The notes beneath the pieces are model-generated. The model made no database searches. It had not been told where the DNA came from and worked only from the letters and a program-made list of their open reading frames with translations. A stretch of DNA of 64,000 nucleotides from Ziziphus jujuba. Its lineage: Eukaryota; Streptophyta; Magnoliopsida; Rosales; Rhamnaceae. The position numbers and the translations under genes were made by a program. This document shows positions 52,620 through 63,969 of this stretch, piece after piece (position 1 is the stretch's first letter; each line of letters begins with the position of its first letter). The stretch is taken from NCBI RefSeq assembly GCF_031755915.1, contig NC_083389.1, forward strand, positions 25,729,001 through 25,793,000, written 5' to 3'.

Positions 52620-53051
52620 ATGATCGATCGGTATAAACATCAACAACTTCAAATCGGATTAGTTTCTCCTCAAAAAATAAGTGCTTAGGCCAAAAAAAAT
52701 CCTACCTAATGGAGAGATGATTGGAGAGGTGACAAACCCTACACTTTTCATTACAAAACCAATAAACCAGAAAAAAGATGGATTATTTTGTGAAAGAATT
52801 TTTGGGCCCATAAAAAGTGGGTTTTGTGTTTGTGGAAATTATCGAGTAATTAGAGATGAAAAAGAAGAACGAAATTTTTTGAATAATGCAGAGTTGAATT
52901 TGTTGATTCTCGAATATGAAGATATCAAATGGGCTACATTAAACTGACATGCCCAGTAACCCATGTGTGGTATTTAAAACGTCTTCCTAGTTATAGTGCG
53001 AATCTTTTAGATAAACCTCTTAAAGAATTAGAAGGCCTAGTATATTGTGAT
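52620..53051 (+). pseudogene. rpoC1: rpoC1 exon 1
   Basis: Beta' subunit N-terminal part. Starts [20 protein letters not shown] at 52620, then a TAG in place of Trp. The zinc-site region (ICACGNYRVIGDEKE, here [18 protein letters not shown]) is present with frameshifts. The exon ends with 'tattgtgat' before the intron start 'gtgtga'. Confidence 0.88.
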
Positions 53052-53818
53052 GTGTGATTTTATCAAAATTATGGCTTTACAAATTCAGAATGAGAAACTG
53101 CCATCCCATTCAATTGAAATTAGGATCCCCTGGATCTGACATGTCTCTTGGTAGGAGTAACATGAAGCTCAGAATTATGGGTGTGTTCAATACTACCAAG
53201 TAAAAAGGGAATTGGTCTATGGTCAATTTAGTAACACATAAATAGAAATTTGTGCCTCGTGAAAAAAAAAAAGACTATTTTTGTTCTTCCTAAACGAAAG
53301 AAATTCTATCGAAATAAGCAAAATAAGCAAATATGTCATGGTTGGAGGAGTCTATCCACGCATATAGGCTTTAAGGATATCATGAAATAACCGTCAAGGT
53401 GAAGTAAGGATCTAAAAGATTGAATGGAACAATACATAGATAAGTAAATACCTTATGAATGCTAAGGCCCTCCTTTACTTTAATTAAAATTAAGGGGATT
53501 CATCATTCGAAGGGAAGTAGACTACTCAAGAATTTCACATTTCATTTATTTTATTATGCCATAATTAATAAAGACTTCAACTCAGAATATATACTAAAAC
53601 AAATATATAAAATGAATAAATGAAATGTTGCTTGACCTTCTTTTGGAACTTGAGTAAGGAGTAAATTTTTTTTGGGGTTTTATAGAATTTGAAAGTGGAA
53701 ATGAAACCCCTTTCTTTTCTTTATCTTTTTTGGTGTAACAACTTGAGCCCGATGAGAGGAGACTTTCACGTACGATTTTGAAGGGGGAGATCCGCTAGGA
53801 TCCTATCCAAAATTTTTA
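53052..53818 (+). other. rpoC1 group II intron
   Basis: About 767 bases between the exons, starting 'gtgtgatttt' and ending after 'gagcccgatgagagg', 'ctttcacgtacgat' and 'cctatccaaaattttta'. The intron is typical of non-grass angiosperms; grasses have lost it. Confidence 0.8.
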
Positions 53819-55424
53819 TTTGCTAGGCCCATAACTAAAAAACCCATTTTCTTACGATTACGAGGTTCATTCGAATATGAGATCCAATCCTTGAAATACA
53901 GCATCCCACTTTTTTTTACTACCTAAGGCTTTGAGACATTTTGAAATCGAGAAATTTCTACTGGAGCAAGTGCTATCCGAGAACAATTAGCTGATCTGGA
54001 TTTTCGAATTATTATAGATTATTCATTTTAGAATGGAAAGAATTAGGGGAAGAAGGCCCCACAGGTAATGAATGGGAAGATCAAAAAGTTGGAAGAAAAA
54101 GTGGTTTTTTGGTTAGACACATGGAATTAACTAAAAATTTTGTTCGAGCAAATATAGAACCTAAGTGGATGGTTTTATGTCTGTTACTAGTTCTTCCTCT
54201 CAAGTTGAGACCTATTATTCAGATAGATGGGGGTAAACTAATGACCTCGGATATTAATGAACTCTATAGAAGAGTTATCTATCGGAACAATACTCTTATC
54301 GATCTATTAACCATAAGTAGATCTATGCCAGGGTAATTAGTAATGTGTCAGGAGAAATTGGTACAAGAAGCTGTGGATACACTTCTTGATAATGGAATCC
54401 ATAGGAAACCAATAAGGGACGGTCATAACAAGGCTTACAAGTCATTTTCAAATGTAATTGAAGGCAAAGAAGGAAGCTTTTGTGAGACTCTGCATGGCAA
54501 ACATGTTGATTACTCGGGGCATTCTGTCATTGTCATAGGTCCTTCACTTTCATTACATTGATGTGGATTGCTCGTAAAATAGCCATAGAACGTTTCCAGA
54601 CATTTGTAATTCGTGGTTTAGTTAGACAACAGTTGGCTTCGGACATAGGAGTTGCTAGGAGTAAAATTCATGAAAAAGAGCTGGTTGTATGCGAAATACT
54701 TCAGGAAGTTATGCAAGGGCATCCCATATTGCTGAATAAGGTGCTCACTCTACATAGATTATGCATACAGGCCTTCCAACCCATTTTAGTCGAAGGACAT
54801 GCTATTTGTTCATATCCATTGGTTTGTAGGGGATTCAATGCAGACTTTGATGGGGATCAAATGGCTGTTCATGCACCCTTATCTTTGGAGGCTCAAGTGG
54901 AGGCTCGTTTACTTATGTTTTCTCATACGAATCTCTTATCACCAGCTAGTAGAGATCCCATTTCCGTACCAACTCAAGATATGCTTATTGGGCTCTATGT
55001 ATTAACAAGCGGGAATCACCGAGGTATTTGTGCAAATAAGTATAATCCATGGAATCACATAAATTATCAAAATGGAAGAACTGATGATAATAAGTATACA
55101 AAAGTAAAAGAACACCATTTTTGTAATTCCTTTGATGCAATTGCAGCTTATCGGCAAAAAAGAATCCATTTAGAAAGTCCTTTGTGGCTCCGGTGGTAAG
55201 TAAATCAATGCATTATTACTTCAAGAGAAGCTCCCCTCGAAGTTCACTATGAACCTTTGGGCACCTATCATGAGATTTATAGGCCTTATCTAATAGTAAG
55301 AAGCATAAAAAAATAAATTCTTTGTATATACGTTCGAACCACTGTTTATCATATTTCTCTTTATCGAGAAATCGAAGAAGCTATACAAGGACTTTGCCTA
55401 GCCTGCTCATATGATACCCAATAA
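53819..55424 (+). pseudogene. rpoC1: rpoC1 exon 2
   Basis: Rest of the beta' subunit, starting [20 protein letters not shown]. The largest open piece is 54558-55199, with the catalytic magnesium motif NADFDGD at its residues 94-100 and [20 protein letters not shown]. Earlier pieces at 54109 and 54343 hold the [15 protein letters not shown] region and [14 protein letters not shown]. Single-base changes and frameshifts separate them. The end is at about 55424 (CSYDTQ and TAA). Confidence 0.9.
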
Positions 55425-55583
55425 TATGGTATCCAACCTATAATTCTATGACACCGGTGTGAAGTCAGGTCTTTCCGGTTCAAGTAGGACCATAGTTCCT
55501 GAATTTCTACATGAATCAAGATCGAGAAAAGGAAGTTTTCCAATCATTGACTCAAACCCATTGGCGAACTCCACTCAGTGGAA

Positions 55584-55969
55584 TATGGAGATACTTATGG
55601 CAGAACGGGCTAATCTGGCCTTTCACAATAAAGTGACAGATGCAACTGCCATTAAACAGCTTATTAGTAGATTAATAGACCACTTTGGAATGGCATATAC
55701 ATCACACATCCTGGATCAAGTAAAGGCTCTGGGGTTCCAACAAGCCACCATTACATCGAGATCTGGTGAAATAACACATGGTCTTCCAAAAGTGGAACAA
55801 GTGTTAGAAGTGCATTCGATTGATTCAATATGGATGAACCTAGAAAAGAAGGTTAAGAGTTGGAACGAACATATAACAAGAGTTCTTAGAATTCCTTGGG
55901 GATTCTTGATTGGTGCTGAGCTAACTATAGTGCAAAGTCATATCTCTTTGGTTAATAAGATCTAAAAGG
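55584..55969 (+). pseudogene. rpoC2: rpoC2, 5' part with internal deletion
   Basis: Beta'' subunit of plastid RNA polymerase, normally about 1,350-1,400 residues. It starts [17 protein letters not shown] at 55584 and follows the family for about 56 residues to [13 protein letters not shown]. It then jumps in frame to the far C-terminal region ([20 protein letters not shown]), so roughly 3.3 kb is missing. The frame stays open until the copia element; 'aaagg' (55965-55969) is the target duplication. Confidence 0.9.
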
Positions 55970-56975
55970 TGTTGAAGTGTGGCAATTTTGCCACTTGATG
56001 GTGCATGTCATCGGCTAGCATGCACACCTTGGTATCAAATCCTTTCCTTTTATGAGTTTATATTTTTTTGTATGTTTTTAATTGATGCAAGGTATATTTT
56101 GATACTTTTTTGTGCCTAAGTTATGTATGCAAAATTATAGGCAAAATTATGCACAAAAGAGTATGAATGTTATGAAGTGTGGCAACATAGCTCCACTATT
56201 TATCTTATATCTCAGGTTGCAAATGGCGTTTTGGGCTGAACTTTTGAGGGATGTCTACAAACATATATAGAAGACTATGGTTCAAATTTCAGGTCAAAAT
56301 GACATGGGAAAGTCCATTTTCTATTCCAAACAGGTTGCTGTATCTGATGGGCCCCGTATGCAGAGTATGGGCCAGTTTTGGAGCTGTTTGGCCCATGATC
56401 CGGTTCCAGAACTTTCCTAGCTCTTGGAACAATATTTATTGATGACCAAGGATACTTCAAACCAAGTTTCATAAGCAGATACAAAGGGGAACTAAGTAGG
56501 TGAAGCTAGTTTGGTTGTTTACCCAAACTAGTTAAACAATAGGAACTTAGTTCAAACCATGTGCCACTTTTTACTATATTTGGAATAGACATGTTGCAGC
56601 TGGTTTTTGACTCTTTTGTGTATGAAAAGTTAGGTGTTGACCATTTTACTTTTTAAATTTCAAATACTTTACTCATTTTGTAAGCTCACATGCTTGGCAT
56701 GTGTGAACTAGTTGTAATTTCAAGCTTATATTGTAAAATGAATGAAATGGCTACATATCCAAGCCTTATTTTCAAAAGCCAACGTGTTCCTCTTCTTCTT
56801 ATCTCTTCTTCAACACCTTAGAACACTTTAGGAACCCTAAAAACTAGAAAACACCATAACCAAAACCTAAAAACACAACTCACACACAACCATTCCCAAG
56901 AGCATCACTAAAAGCTTGCTTGTTGCTAACACTTCAAGCTAGCTTGCTCTTGGTCATAACCTTATCACCCCAACA
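55970..56975 (+). repeat. 5' LTR of copia element B
   Basis: 1,006-bp LTR from 'tgttgaagtgtggcaa' to 'cttatcaccccaaca'. The first bases form a small inverted repeat (gtggcaattttgccac). Compared with the 3' LTR a 37-base segment near 56174 is replaced by 8 bases. Confidence 0.92.
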
Positions 56976-56978
56976 GAG

Positions 56979-56990
56979 TGGTATCAGAGC
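56979..56990 (+). promoter_or_regulatory. Primer binding site of copia element B
   Basis: 'tggtatcagagc' three bases after the 5' LTR, complementary to initiator Met-tRNA. Confidence 0.9.
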
Positions 56991-57109
56991 AAGGCATATT
57001 TTTGTGATATTTGTGAGGTTTTTGGGCTGGTTCGTTCCTTGAGAGTGTAGAGATACTTGAAAGCACAAATATATTTTCATATTCCTTCATACTAGAAAGC
57101 AACATTCAC

Positions 57110-57736
57110 ATGGCTTCTTCAAGTTTTTCAACTCCTTCTCCTCCTATCTTCAATGGGGAGAACTACAACATTTGGAGTATCAAGATGCAAGCCTACTTGA
57201 AGGCTTATGGTCTTTGGGAGGTCACCATAAATCCCCAAGAACCCGAGCCTTTGAGACAAGGGGCAACGGTCAACCAAATCAAGCACCATGAGGAGGAATT
57301 GGCTAAAGGTTTCAAGGCTCTCACCGCCATTCATTCTTGTATTAGTGATACCATTTTCACAAGGATAATGGCATGTGAGAGTGCCAAAGAAGCTTGGGAC
57401 AAACTTCAAGATGAGTTCCAAGGGAGTGCAAGGACAAGGCAAATGCAAATCCTTAACCTAAGGAGGGAGTTTGAGACTATCAAGATGAAAGACAAAGAAA
57501 CGGTTAAGGAGTTCACCACAAGGCTTCTTAATGTGGTGAATCAAATTAGGGTGCTAGGTGAAAGATTAAGTGACCAAAGGATTGTGGAGAAGGTGTTGGT
57601 CTCCTTGCCCGAGAGGTTTGAAGCTAAGATATCTTCATTGGAGGAGTCAAGGAACCTAAATGAAATTTCCTTGACCGAGTTGGTGAATGCCTTGCAACCT
57701 ACGGAGCAAAGGAGGAGGATTAGACATGAAGAATGA
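57110..57736 (+). pseudogene. gag of copia element B
   Basis: 208-residue frame MASSSFSTPSPPIFNGENYN to RRIRHEE, then TGA. In element A the codon is TCA (Ser), so this is one C-to-G nonsense mutation within a continuous gag-pol. The core has WSIKMQAYLKAYGLW near residue 22 and AKEAWDKLQDEFQGS near 95, typical of copia gag. Confidence 0.88.
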
Positions 57737-58252
57737 ATGGAGGCTGCATTTGTGTCTAAACAACATCAAAAGACACAAAATCAAAAGAAGAACAAGCTTA
57801 AGGTCATAAAGGAGAAAGGTGAAACTAGCAAACCCGAGAGGAAGTCCTATGAACCTTGTCACCATTGCAAGAAGAAAGGTCATCATCCAAGAAGGTGTTG
57901 GTGGAGGCCGGATGCATTTTGCCATAAATGCCAACAAAAGGGTCATGTGGAGAGAGTATGCAAGTCAAACAAGAAAGATAAGCAACAAGCAAATGTTGCT
58001 AAAGATAATGCAAGTGATAGTGAATCCGAAGAGTTGTTTGTTGCTACTTGTTTTAGTAGCATCGAGAATGATGAAGGATGGATCATTGATAGTGGAGCAA
58101 CACACCATATGTCTCACAAGCATGAGTGGTTCACAAACTTGGATAGGAGCAGCCACAACAAAGTCAAAATTGGAAATGGAGCCTTGATGGTATCAAAACT
58201 ATCCATGATGTTCTCTATGTACCTTCTTTATGTGAGAACTTACTTAGTGTAG
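57737..58252 (+). pseudogene. Zinc knuckles and protease of copia element B
   Basis: 171-residue frame continuing gag after the TGA. Two CCHC knuckles: residues 41-54 (CHHCKKKGHHPRRC) and 62-75 (CHKCQQKGHVERVC). The aspartic protease site is at 118-120 (WIIDSGATHHMS). Near 58185 a small deletion shifts the frame, and the frame ends at TAG 58250. Confidence 0.88.
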
Positions 58253-58257
58253 GTCAA

Positions 58258-59046
58258 ATGCTTGAGAACAAATATGCATTACACTTCTCAAACATGACAT
58301 GCGCTATAGTTGATCCACATGGAAATGAATTAATGTGTGTTGGAATGAAGAACAAGAATGTTAGGTTGAATATGGATGAAAATGGTGCATCGGTTGCATT
58401 GAACACCAAAGTTGAGAACACCTCTCAACTTTGGCATAAAAGACTAGGCCATGCTAGCTTTAAGTCATTGGTAGGCACACATGAACTTGTTAGAGACATG
58501 CCATTGGTGGAGAAGCAAGAACATGTGTGTGAAGTGTGTCAAAAAGGAAAGCATACAAGGCTAGCATTTCAATCTTGTTCTTGGAGATCAAAGGAGATGT
58601 TAGGACTTATACATTCGGATATTTGTGGTCCTATGAGTGTTCCATCCTTAAATGGCAGCAAGTATTTCATAACTTTCATTGATGATTACTCAAGAATGTG
58701 TTGGGTGTATTTCCTTGAAAGAAAATCACAAGCTTTGGAGAAGTTTGTAGAATTTATAAAGTTAGTGCAAAATCAATCCGGTTGCACTATAAAGGTGTTA
58801 AGGACGGACAATGGTGGGGAATACACAAGTGAGGCTTTCAAACAACTTTGTAAGGATCATGGTATAGTTCATCAATTCACTACACCATACACACCACAAC
58901 AAAATGGTGTATGTGAAAGAAAAACCGTACCATCATGGAGATGGCTAGATGTTTGTTGTTTGAAAGTGGCTTGCCAAAGAAGTTTTGGGCCGAAGGAGTT
59001 AATACATCCATCTACATCCAAAATAGGCTTTACTCCAAGTCTTTGA
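58258..59046 (+). pseudogene. Integrase of copia element B
   Basis: 262-residue frame. The pre-integrase zinc segment has HKRLGH and CEVCQKGKH. Integrase core: FIDDYSRMCWVYF, RTDNGGEYTSEAF and the Glu in QQNGVCERK, so the D-D-E residues are all present. Immediately after CERK a one-base deletion shifts the frame (CERKNRT expected). Confidence 0.88.
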
Positions 59047-61052
59047 GGAGTAAAACCCCATTTGAGCTTTGGTTTGGATATAAGCCTTCTCTTGATCATC
59101 TAAGGGTATTTGGAAGCATTTGTTACATCCTAGTACCACAAGAGAAGAGAGGAAAGCTTGATGAAAGGTCACAAGTTGGTGTCTTGGTTGGCTATAGTGA
59201 TGTGACCAAGGGATATAGAGTGTATAACTTGGAAACCAAGAAACTTGTGATAAGTAGAGATGTGAAAGTTGATGAGGAAGCTAAATGGGTTTGTAGTAAG
59301 GAGGAGTTGGCTAGTATGGATGAAGACAATCGACTTGAAGCTCATGATAATGATGAGGAACAAGGAAATGATGAAGGTGCTGCCCATGATGATGAATATG
59401 ATGAGAATGAGCTAGAAATCTCCATAGGGGCTGATTTGGAGATTGGTGATGGTGTGAGAGGCACAAGACCTCTTAATGAGATTTATGAAAGGTGTAATGT
59501 GGCAGTGAGTGATCCAATCAATGTCCATGAGGCTATGGCAAGAAAAGAGTGGAGACAAGCCATGCAAGATGAAATTGATGTGATAAACAAGAATGACACT
59601 TGGAGCTTGGTAACAAAACCGAAGGGAAAGAATGCTATTGGGGTGAAGTGGATCTTTAGGACCAAGTACAATCCGGATGGGTCCATAAATAAATACAAGG
59701 CAAGGCTTGTTGTCAAAGGATATGCACAACAAGCCGGTGTGGATTATGGAGAGACTTTTGCACCGGTTGCAAGGATGGAAACCATAAGACTTCTCCTTGC
59801 AATTTCGGCACAAAAGTCTTGGAAAGTATATCACCTTGATGTGAAGTCAGCCTTCTTGAATGGAATATTGAAGGAAGAGGTCTATGTTATGCAACCCGAA
59901 GGTTTTGTGAAGAAAGGAAGTGAAGAGAAGGTATACAAGCTACACAAGGCCTTGTATGGCCTTAAACAAGCTCCTAGGGCATGGTATTCCAAGATAGATG
60001 GTTTTTTGACAAAGCATGGATTTAGGAGGAGTCCTAATGAGCCTACATTGTATATTAGGACTCATGGTTGCATGGTGTTGGTGTCTCTTTATGTTGATGA
60101 CCTTCTAGTGACCGGTGGTAATGAGAAAGAAGTGAGCAATTTCAAAAGTGAGCTAGAATTGAACTTTGAGATGTCTAGCCTTGGAGAGATGAAATACTTT
60201 CTTGGAATTGAAGTTGTCCAATCATCCAAGGGCATCTTCATATCTCAAGAAAGCTATGTGAAGGAGTTGCTCAAGAAGTTTGACATGGAATATTGTAATA
60301 GCGTTGCCACACCTATGAATGAAGGCACCAAGTTGGTGAAGGATGATGATTCTCCAAAGGTAAATCCTTCCATCTATAGAAGTTTAATTGGTAGCCTTTT
60401 ATATGTATGCTCTACTAGACCGGATATCATGTTTAGTGTGGCTGTTTTGTCAAGATTTATGCATAGTCCATCACAAAATCATCTTAGTTGTGCAAAAAGA
60501 ATCGTAAGGTATTTGAAAGGTACTAGTGATTTTGGTATATGGTACAAGGATGGCATGAATGAAGCTTTGCTTGGTTATAGTGATAGTGATTGGGCTGGTT
60601 CTTTGGATGATAGCAAGAGCACATCGGGCTACATTTACACTCTTGGAAATGGTCCTTTCTCATCGAATTCCAAGAAGCAACAAACCGTTGCACAAAGCAC
60701 CGCGGAAGCCGAGTATATTGCTTGCTCAAGTTGTGCTAATCAAGGTGTTTGGCTTAGGAAATTATTGGAGGACTTGAGCTTGAAGCAAGAGGAAGCCACG
60801 GTAATATTGTGTGACAATAATTCAGCAATAGCAATTGCACAAAATCCAGTCCAACATGGGAGGACCAAGCATATACCGGTCAAGTATCATTCCTTAAGGG
60901 AATTTGAAGCAAGTGGTGAAGTGAAGTTGGAGTATGTGACTTCCGAGGAGAACTTGGCGGATATCTTCACCAAGCCATTGGGAAAGAAGAGATTTGAGAT
61001 ATTGAGAGGACTTCTCAATGTCTCATACAAAATTGCCAAGGAGGAGTGTTGA
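58935..61052 (+). pseudogene. RT and RNase H of copia element B
   Basis: 705-residue open frame, from the integrase end ([18 protein letters not shown]) to the stop at the polypurine tract. [12 protein letters not shown] at about 206, [14 protein letters not shown] at about 237, [10 protein letters not shown] at 301, [12 protein letters not shown] at 340, catalytic YVDD at 386-389. RNase H: SDSDWAGS at about 549-556, AEAEYIAC near 591-597, and [10 protein letters not shown] at 626. It ends [13 protein letters not shown]. No lesion within this part. It is not an independent gene; the true start is in gag. Confidence 0.9.
61037..61046 (+). promoter_or_regulatory. Polypurine tract of copia element B
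   Basis: 'ccaaggaggag' directly precedes the 3' LTR and overlaps the end of the pol frame (AKEEC). Confidence 0.85.
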
Positions 61053-62081
61053 AGTGTGGCAATTTTGCCACTTGATGGTGCATGTCATCGGCTAGCATGC
61101 ACACCTTGGTATCAAATACTTTCCTTTTATGAGTTTATATTTTTTTGTATGTTTTTAATTGATGCAAGGTATATTTTGATAATTTTTTGTGCCTAAGTTA
61201 TGTATGCAAAATTATAGGCAAAATTATGCACAAAATAGTAGGAATGTTATGCTTGAAATGCCTATGGTGCTGGATTCATAATTTCCAGCAACATAGCTCC
61301 GCTATTTATCTTATATATCAGGTTGAAAATGGTGGTTTGGGCTGAAATTTTGAGGGATGTCTCCAGACATATATAGAAGACTATGGTTCAAATTTCCAAT
61401 CAAAATGACATGGGAAAGTCCATTTTCTATTCCAAACAGATTGCTGTATCTGATGGGCCCAGTATGCAGAGTATGGGCCAGTTTTGGAGCTGTTTGGCCC
61501 ATGATCCGGTTCCAGAACTTTCCTAGCTCTTGGAACAATATTTATTGATGACCAAGGATGCTTCAAACCAAGTCTCATAAGCAGATACAAAGGGGAACTA
61601 AGTAGGTGAAGCTAGTTTGGTTGTTTACCCAAACTAGTTAAACAATAGGAACTTAGTTCAAACCATGTGCCACTTTTTACTATATTTGGAATAGACATGT
61701 TGCAGCTGGTTTTTGACTCTTTTGTGTATGAAAAGTTAGGTGTTGACCATTTTACTTTTTAAATTTCAAATACTTTACTCATTTTGTAAGCTCACATGCT
61801 TGGCATGTGTGAACTAGTTGTAATTTCAAGCTTATATTGTAAAATGAATGAAATGGCTACATATCCAAGCCTTATTTTCAAAAGCCAACGTGTTCCTCTT
61901 CTTCTTATCTCTTCTTCAACACCTTAGAACACTTTAGGAACCCTAAAAACCAGAAAACACCATAACCAAAACCTAAAAACACAACTCACACACAACCATT
62001 CCCAAGAGCATCACCAAAAGCTTGCTTGTTGCTAACACTTCAAGCTAGCTTGCTCTTGGTCATAACCTTATCACCCCAACA
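61047..62081 (+). repeat. 3' LTR of copia element B
   Basis: 1,035-bp LTR from 'tgttgaagtgtggcaa' to 'cttatcaccccaaca'. It differs from the 5' LTR by about 20 positions in its first half, but only by two or so in its second half (by eye). Confidence 0.92.
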
Positions 62082-62633
62082 AAAGGTTTATCGATCCCGG
62101 GGGTGCAGATCAATAATAGACATATAGAAATTATTGTCAAATAACATTAAAAGTGCTGATTTCAAAATATGGAATGTCTAATGTTTTTTCAACGGGAGAA
62201 CTAATTGGATTGTTGTGAGCGAAACGAATGGGGCGTGCTTTGGAAGAAGTGATTTGTTACAGAGCCATATTATTGGGAATAGCGAAAGCATCTTTAAATA
62301 CTCAAAGTTTCATATCCAAAGCGAGTTCTCAAGAAACCGCTTGCCTTTTAGCAAATCTGCTCTACTTGGTCGTATCAATTGGTTGAATGGTTTGAAAAAG
62401 AATGTTGTTCTAGGGGGGATGATACCCTTTGGGATCGAATTCAAAAGATAGTGCACTATTCAAGGCAACATCACAACATTCCTTTGGAAATGAAAACGAA
62501 TAATGTATTCGATGGGACATGAAAGATATTTTGTTGGACCACAGAGAATTATTTGATTTTTGCATTTCAAAGAATTTATATGATATATCAAAACAATCGT
62601 TTCTAGGATTTAATGATTCCTAAAAGCAAATTC
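62082..62633 (+). pseudogene. rpoC2: rpoC2, 3' end
   Basis: Resumes after the copia element with the target copy 'aaagg'. The frame pieces correspond to [32 protein letters not shown] and DWLKGLKENVVLGG-like residues (here [16 protein letters not shown]) and end in FNDS and TAA at 62631. Several frameshifts. A spacer of about 210 bases leads to rps2. Confidence 0.88.
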
Positions 62634-62841
62634 ATCCTTTTTTCTATTTATGTTGTGGTCGTTTAATTTGGTAATAGAAATAAAGATAATAATGAATAGA
62701 ATGGAATGAATGGTCTGGATTGTGTATCAATGGCCAATCTTCGGTAGAAGAGAAGGTTCCATGGTAACAATATTTATTTCTATTTTAGCTTCTTTTTTTT
62801 TTTCAATGAAAAAATAAAAAATACAAGAAGTGTGGGGAGAA

Positions 62842-63218
62842 ATGGCAAGAAGATATTGGAACATTAATTTGGAAGAGATGATGGGAGCAGGAGTTCATTT
62901 TGGTCATGGTACTAGGAAATGGAATCCTTAAATGGCACCTTATATCTCTGCAAGGGGTAAAGGTATTCATATTACAAATCTTACCAGAAATGCTCGGTTT
63001 TTGGCAGAAGCTTGTGATTTAGTTTTTGATCCTGCAAGTAGGTGAAAACAATTCTTAATTGTTGGTACCAAAAATAAAGCAGCAGATTCAGGAGCACGGG
63101 CTGCAATAAAGGCTCGATGTCATTATGTTAATAAAAAATGGCTTGATGGTATGTTAACAAATTGGTATACTACAGAAACGAGACTTCATAAATTCAGGGA
63201 CTTGAGAACGGAACAAAA
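62842..63218 (+). pseudogene. rps2: rps2 pseudogene, cut by an LTR element
   Basis: Ribosomal protein S2, normally about 236 residues. Starts [20 protein letters not shown] and continues GHGTRKWNP, then stop (Lys expected). A second stop replaces Gly after ASR. It continues [17 protein letters not shown] and [11 protein letters not shown], about 125 residues, until the LTR at 63219. Confidence 0.9.
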
Positions 63219-63969
63219 TGTTGAAATGTGGTGATCTTGCCACAATGTGCAAGGTAGTTCGGTTACACTTGCACTCCTTGTTTTGCAACATCAAAGACCA
63301 AACATTATTTATGTTTATGAATTTTATTTTATCTTGTAATGTTTAGGAACAATATCCTTTTTGTAATGCCCTAAGATCATTAACTAAAGCTTAGGGCCTT
63401 TTTGTCTAGTTGCTGGAATTGTATTTCCAGCCACATAAGTCCACTTCCTTGGATGCCGTTTGAAGAAGGTTTGGGATTTGGATCTGAATTTTGGATATAA
63501 TAAGATAGAAATGAAGAGGAAGAAGCATCAAAAAGAATGGCTCAATTTGGAGCTGGGAAGGCTGAGTTAAGCCCTAAACAATCTGACCCTTGTGCAGTTT
63601 TGTTGCCCAGAAAACTGGGCAAAACTGCCTCGGGTTTGATTATTTTTGAATGGGAAAATGGACTTTGTTTTATCTGTTTTTGGCTAGAACACAGTTTAAT
63701 ATTCAAAAAGGTTGTCCTCCATTTTTCAAGTCAAATGGAGCTGGTTTTCAAATTCAAATGCCTTAGACAAGCCGAACTGCCCATTAAAGAAGGTTTCTTG
63801 TATGCCCAGCACATTGATTAGAGTTACTTGAGGTAGTTTGGCTTGGTTGGTTACTTTTAATGCTTTTGTATTTATTGCCTTTTTGATGTATTTAAAAGTA
63901 TGAAAATTGTAATGAAAACAAGTGGAAGTAATATTCAAAAAAAAAAAAACAAATTTTGAAAAACAACAA

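Larger units (their letters stand above)
55970..62081 (+). mobile_element. Ty1/copia LTR retrotransposon B, nearly intact
   Basis: 6,112-bp element in rpoC2 with a perfect 5-bp duplication 'aaagg' (55965-55969 and 62082-62086). LTRs are 1,006 and 1,035 bp, TG...CA. It has primer site, gag, protease, integrase, RT, RNaseH and polypurine tract in copia order. Only three lesions interrupt the polyprotein: one TGA and two frameshifts. Same family as element A, opposite orientation. Confidence 0.92.
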
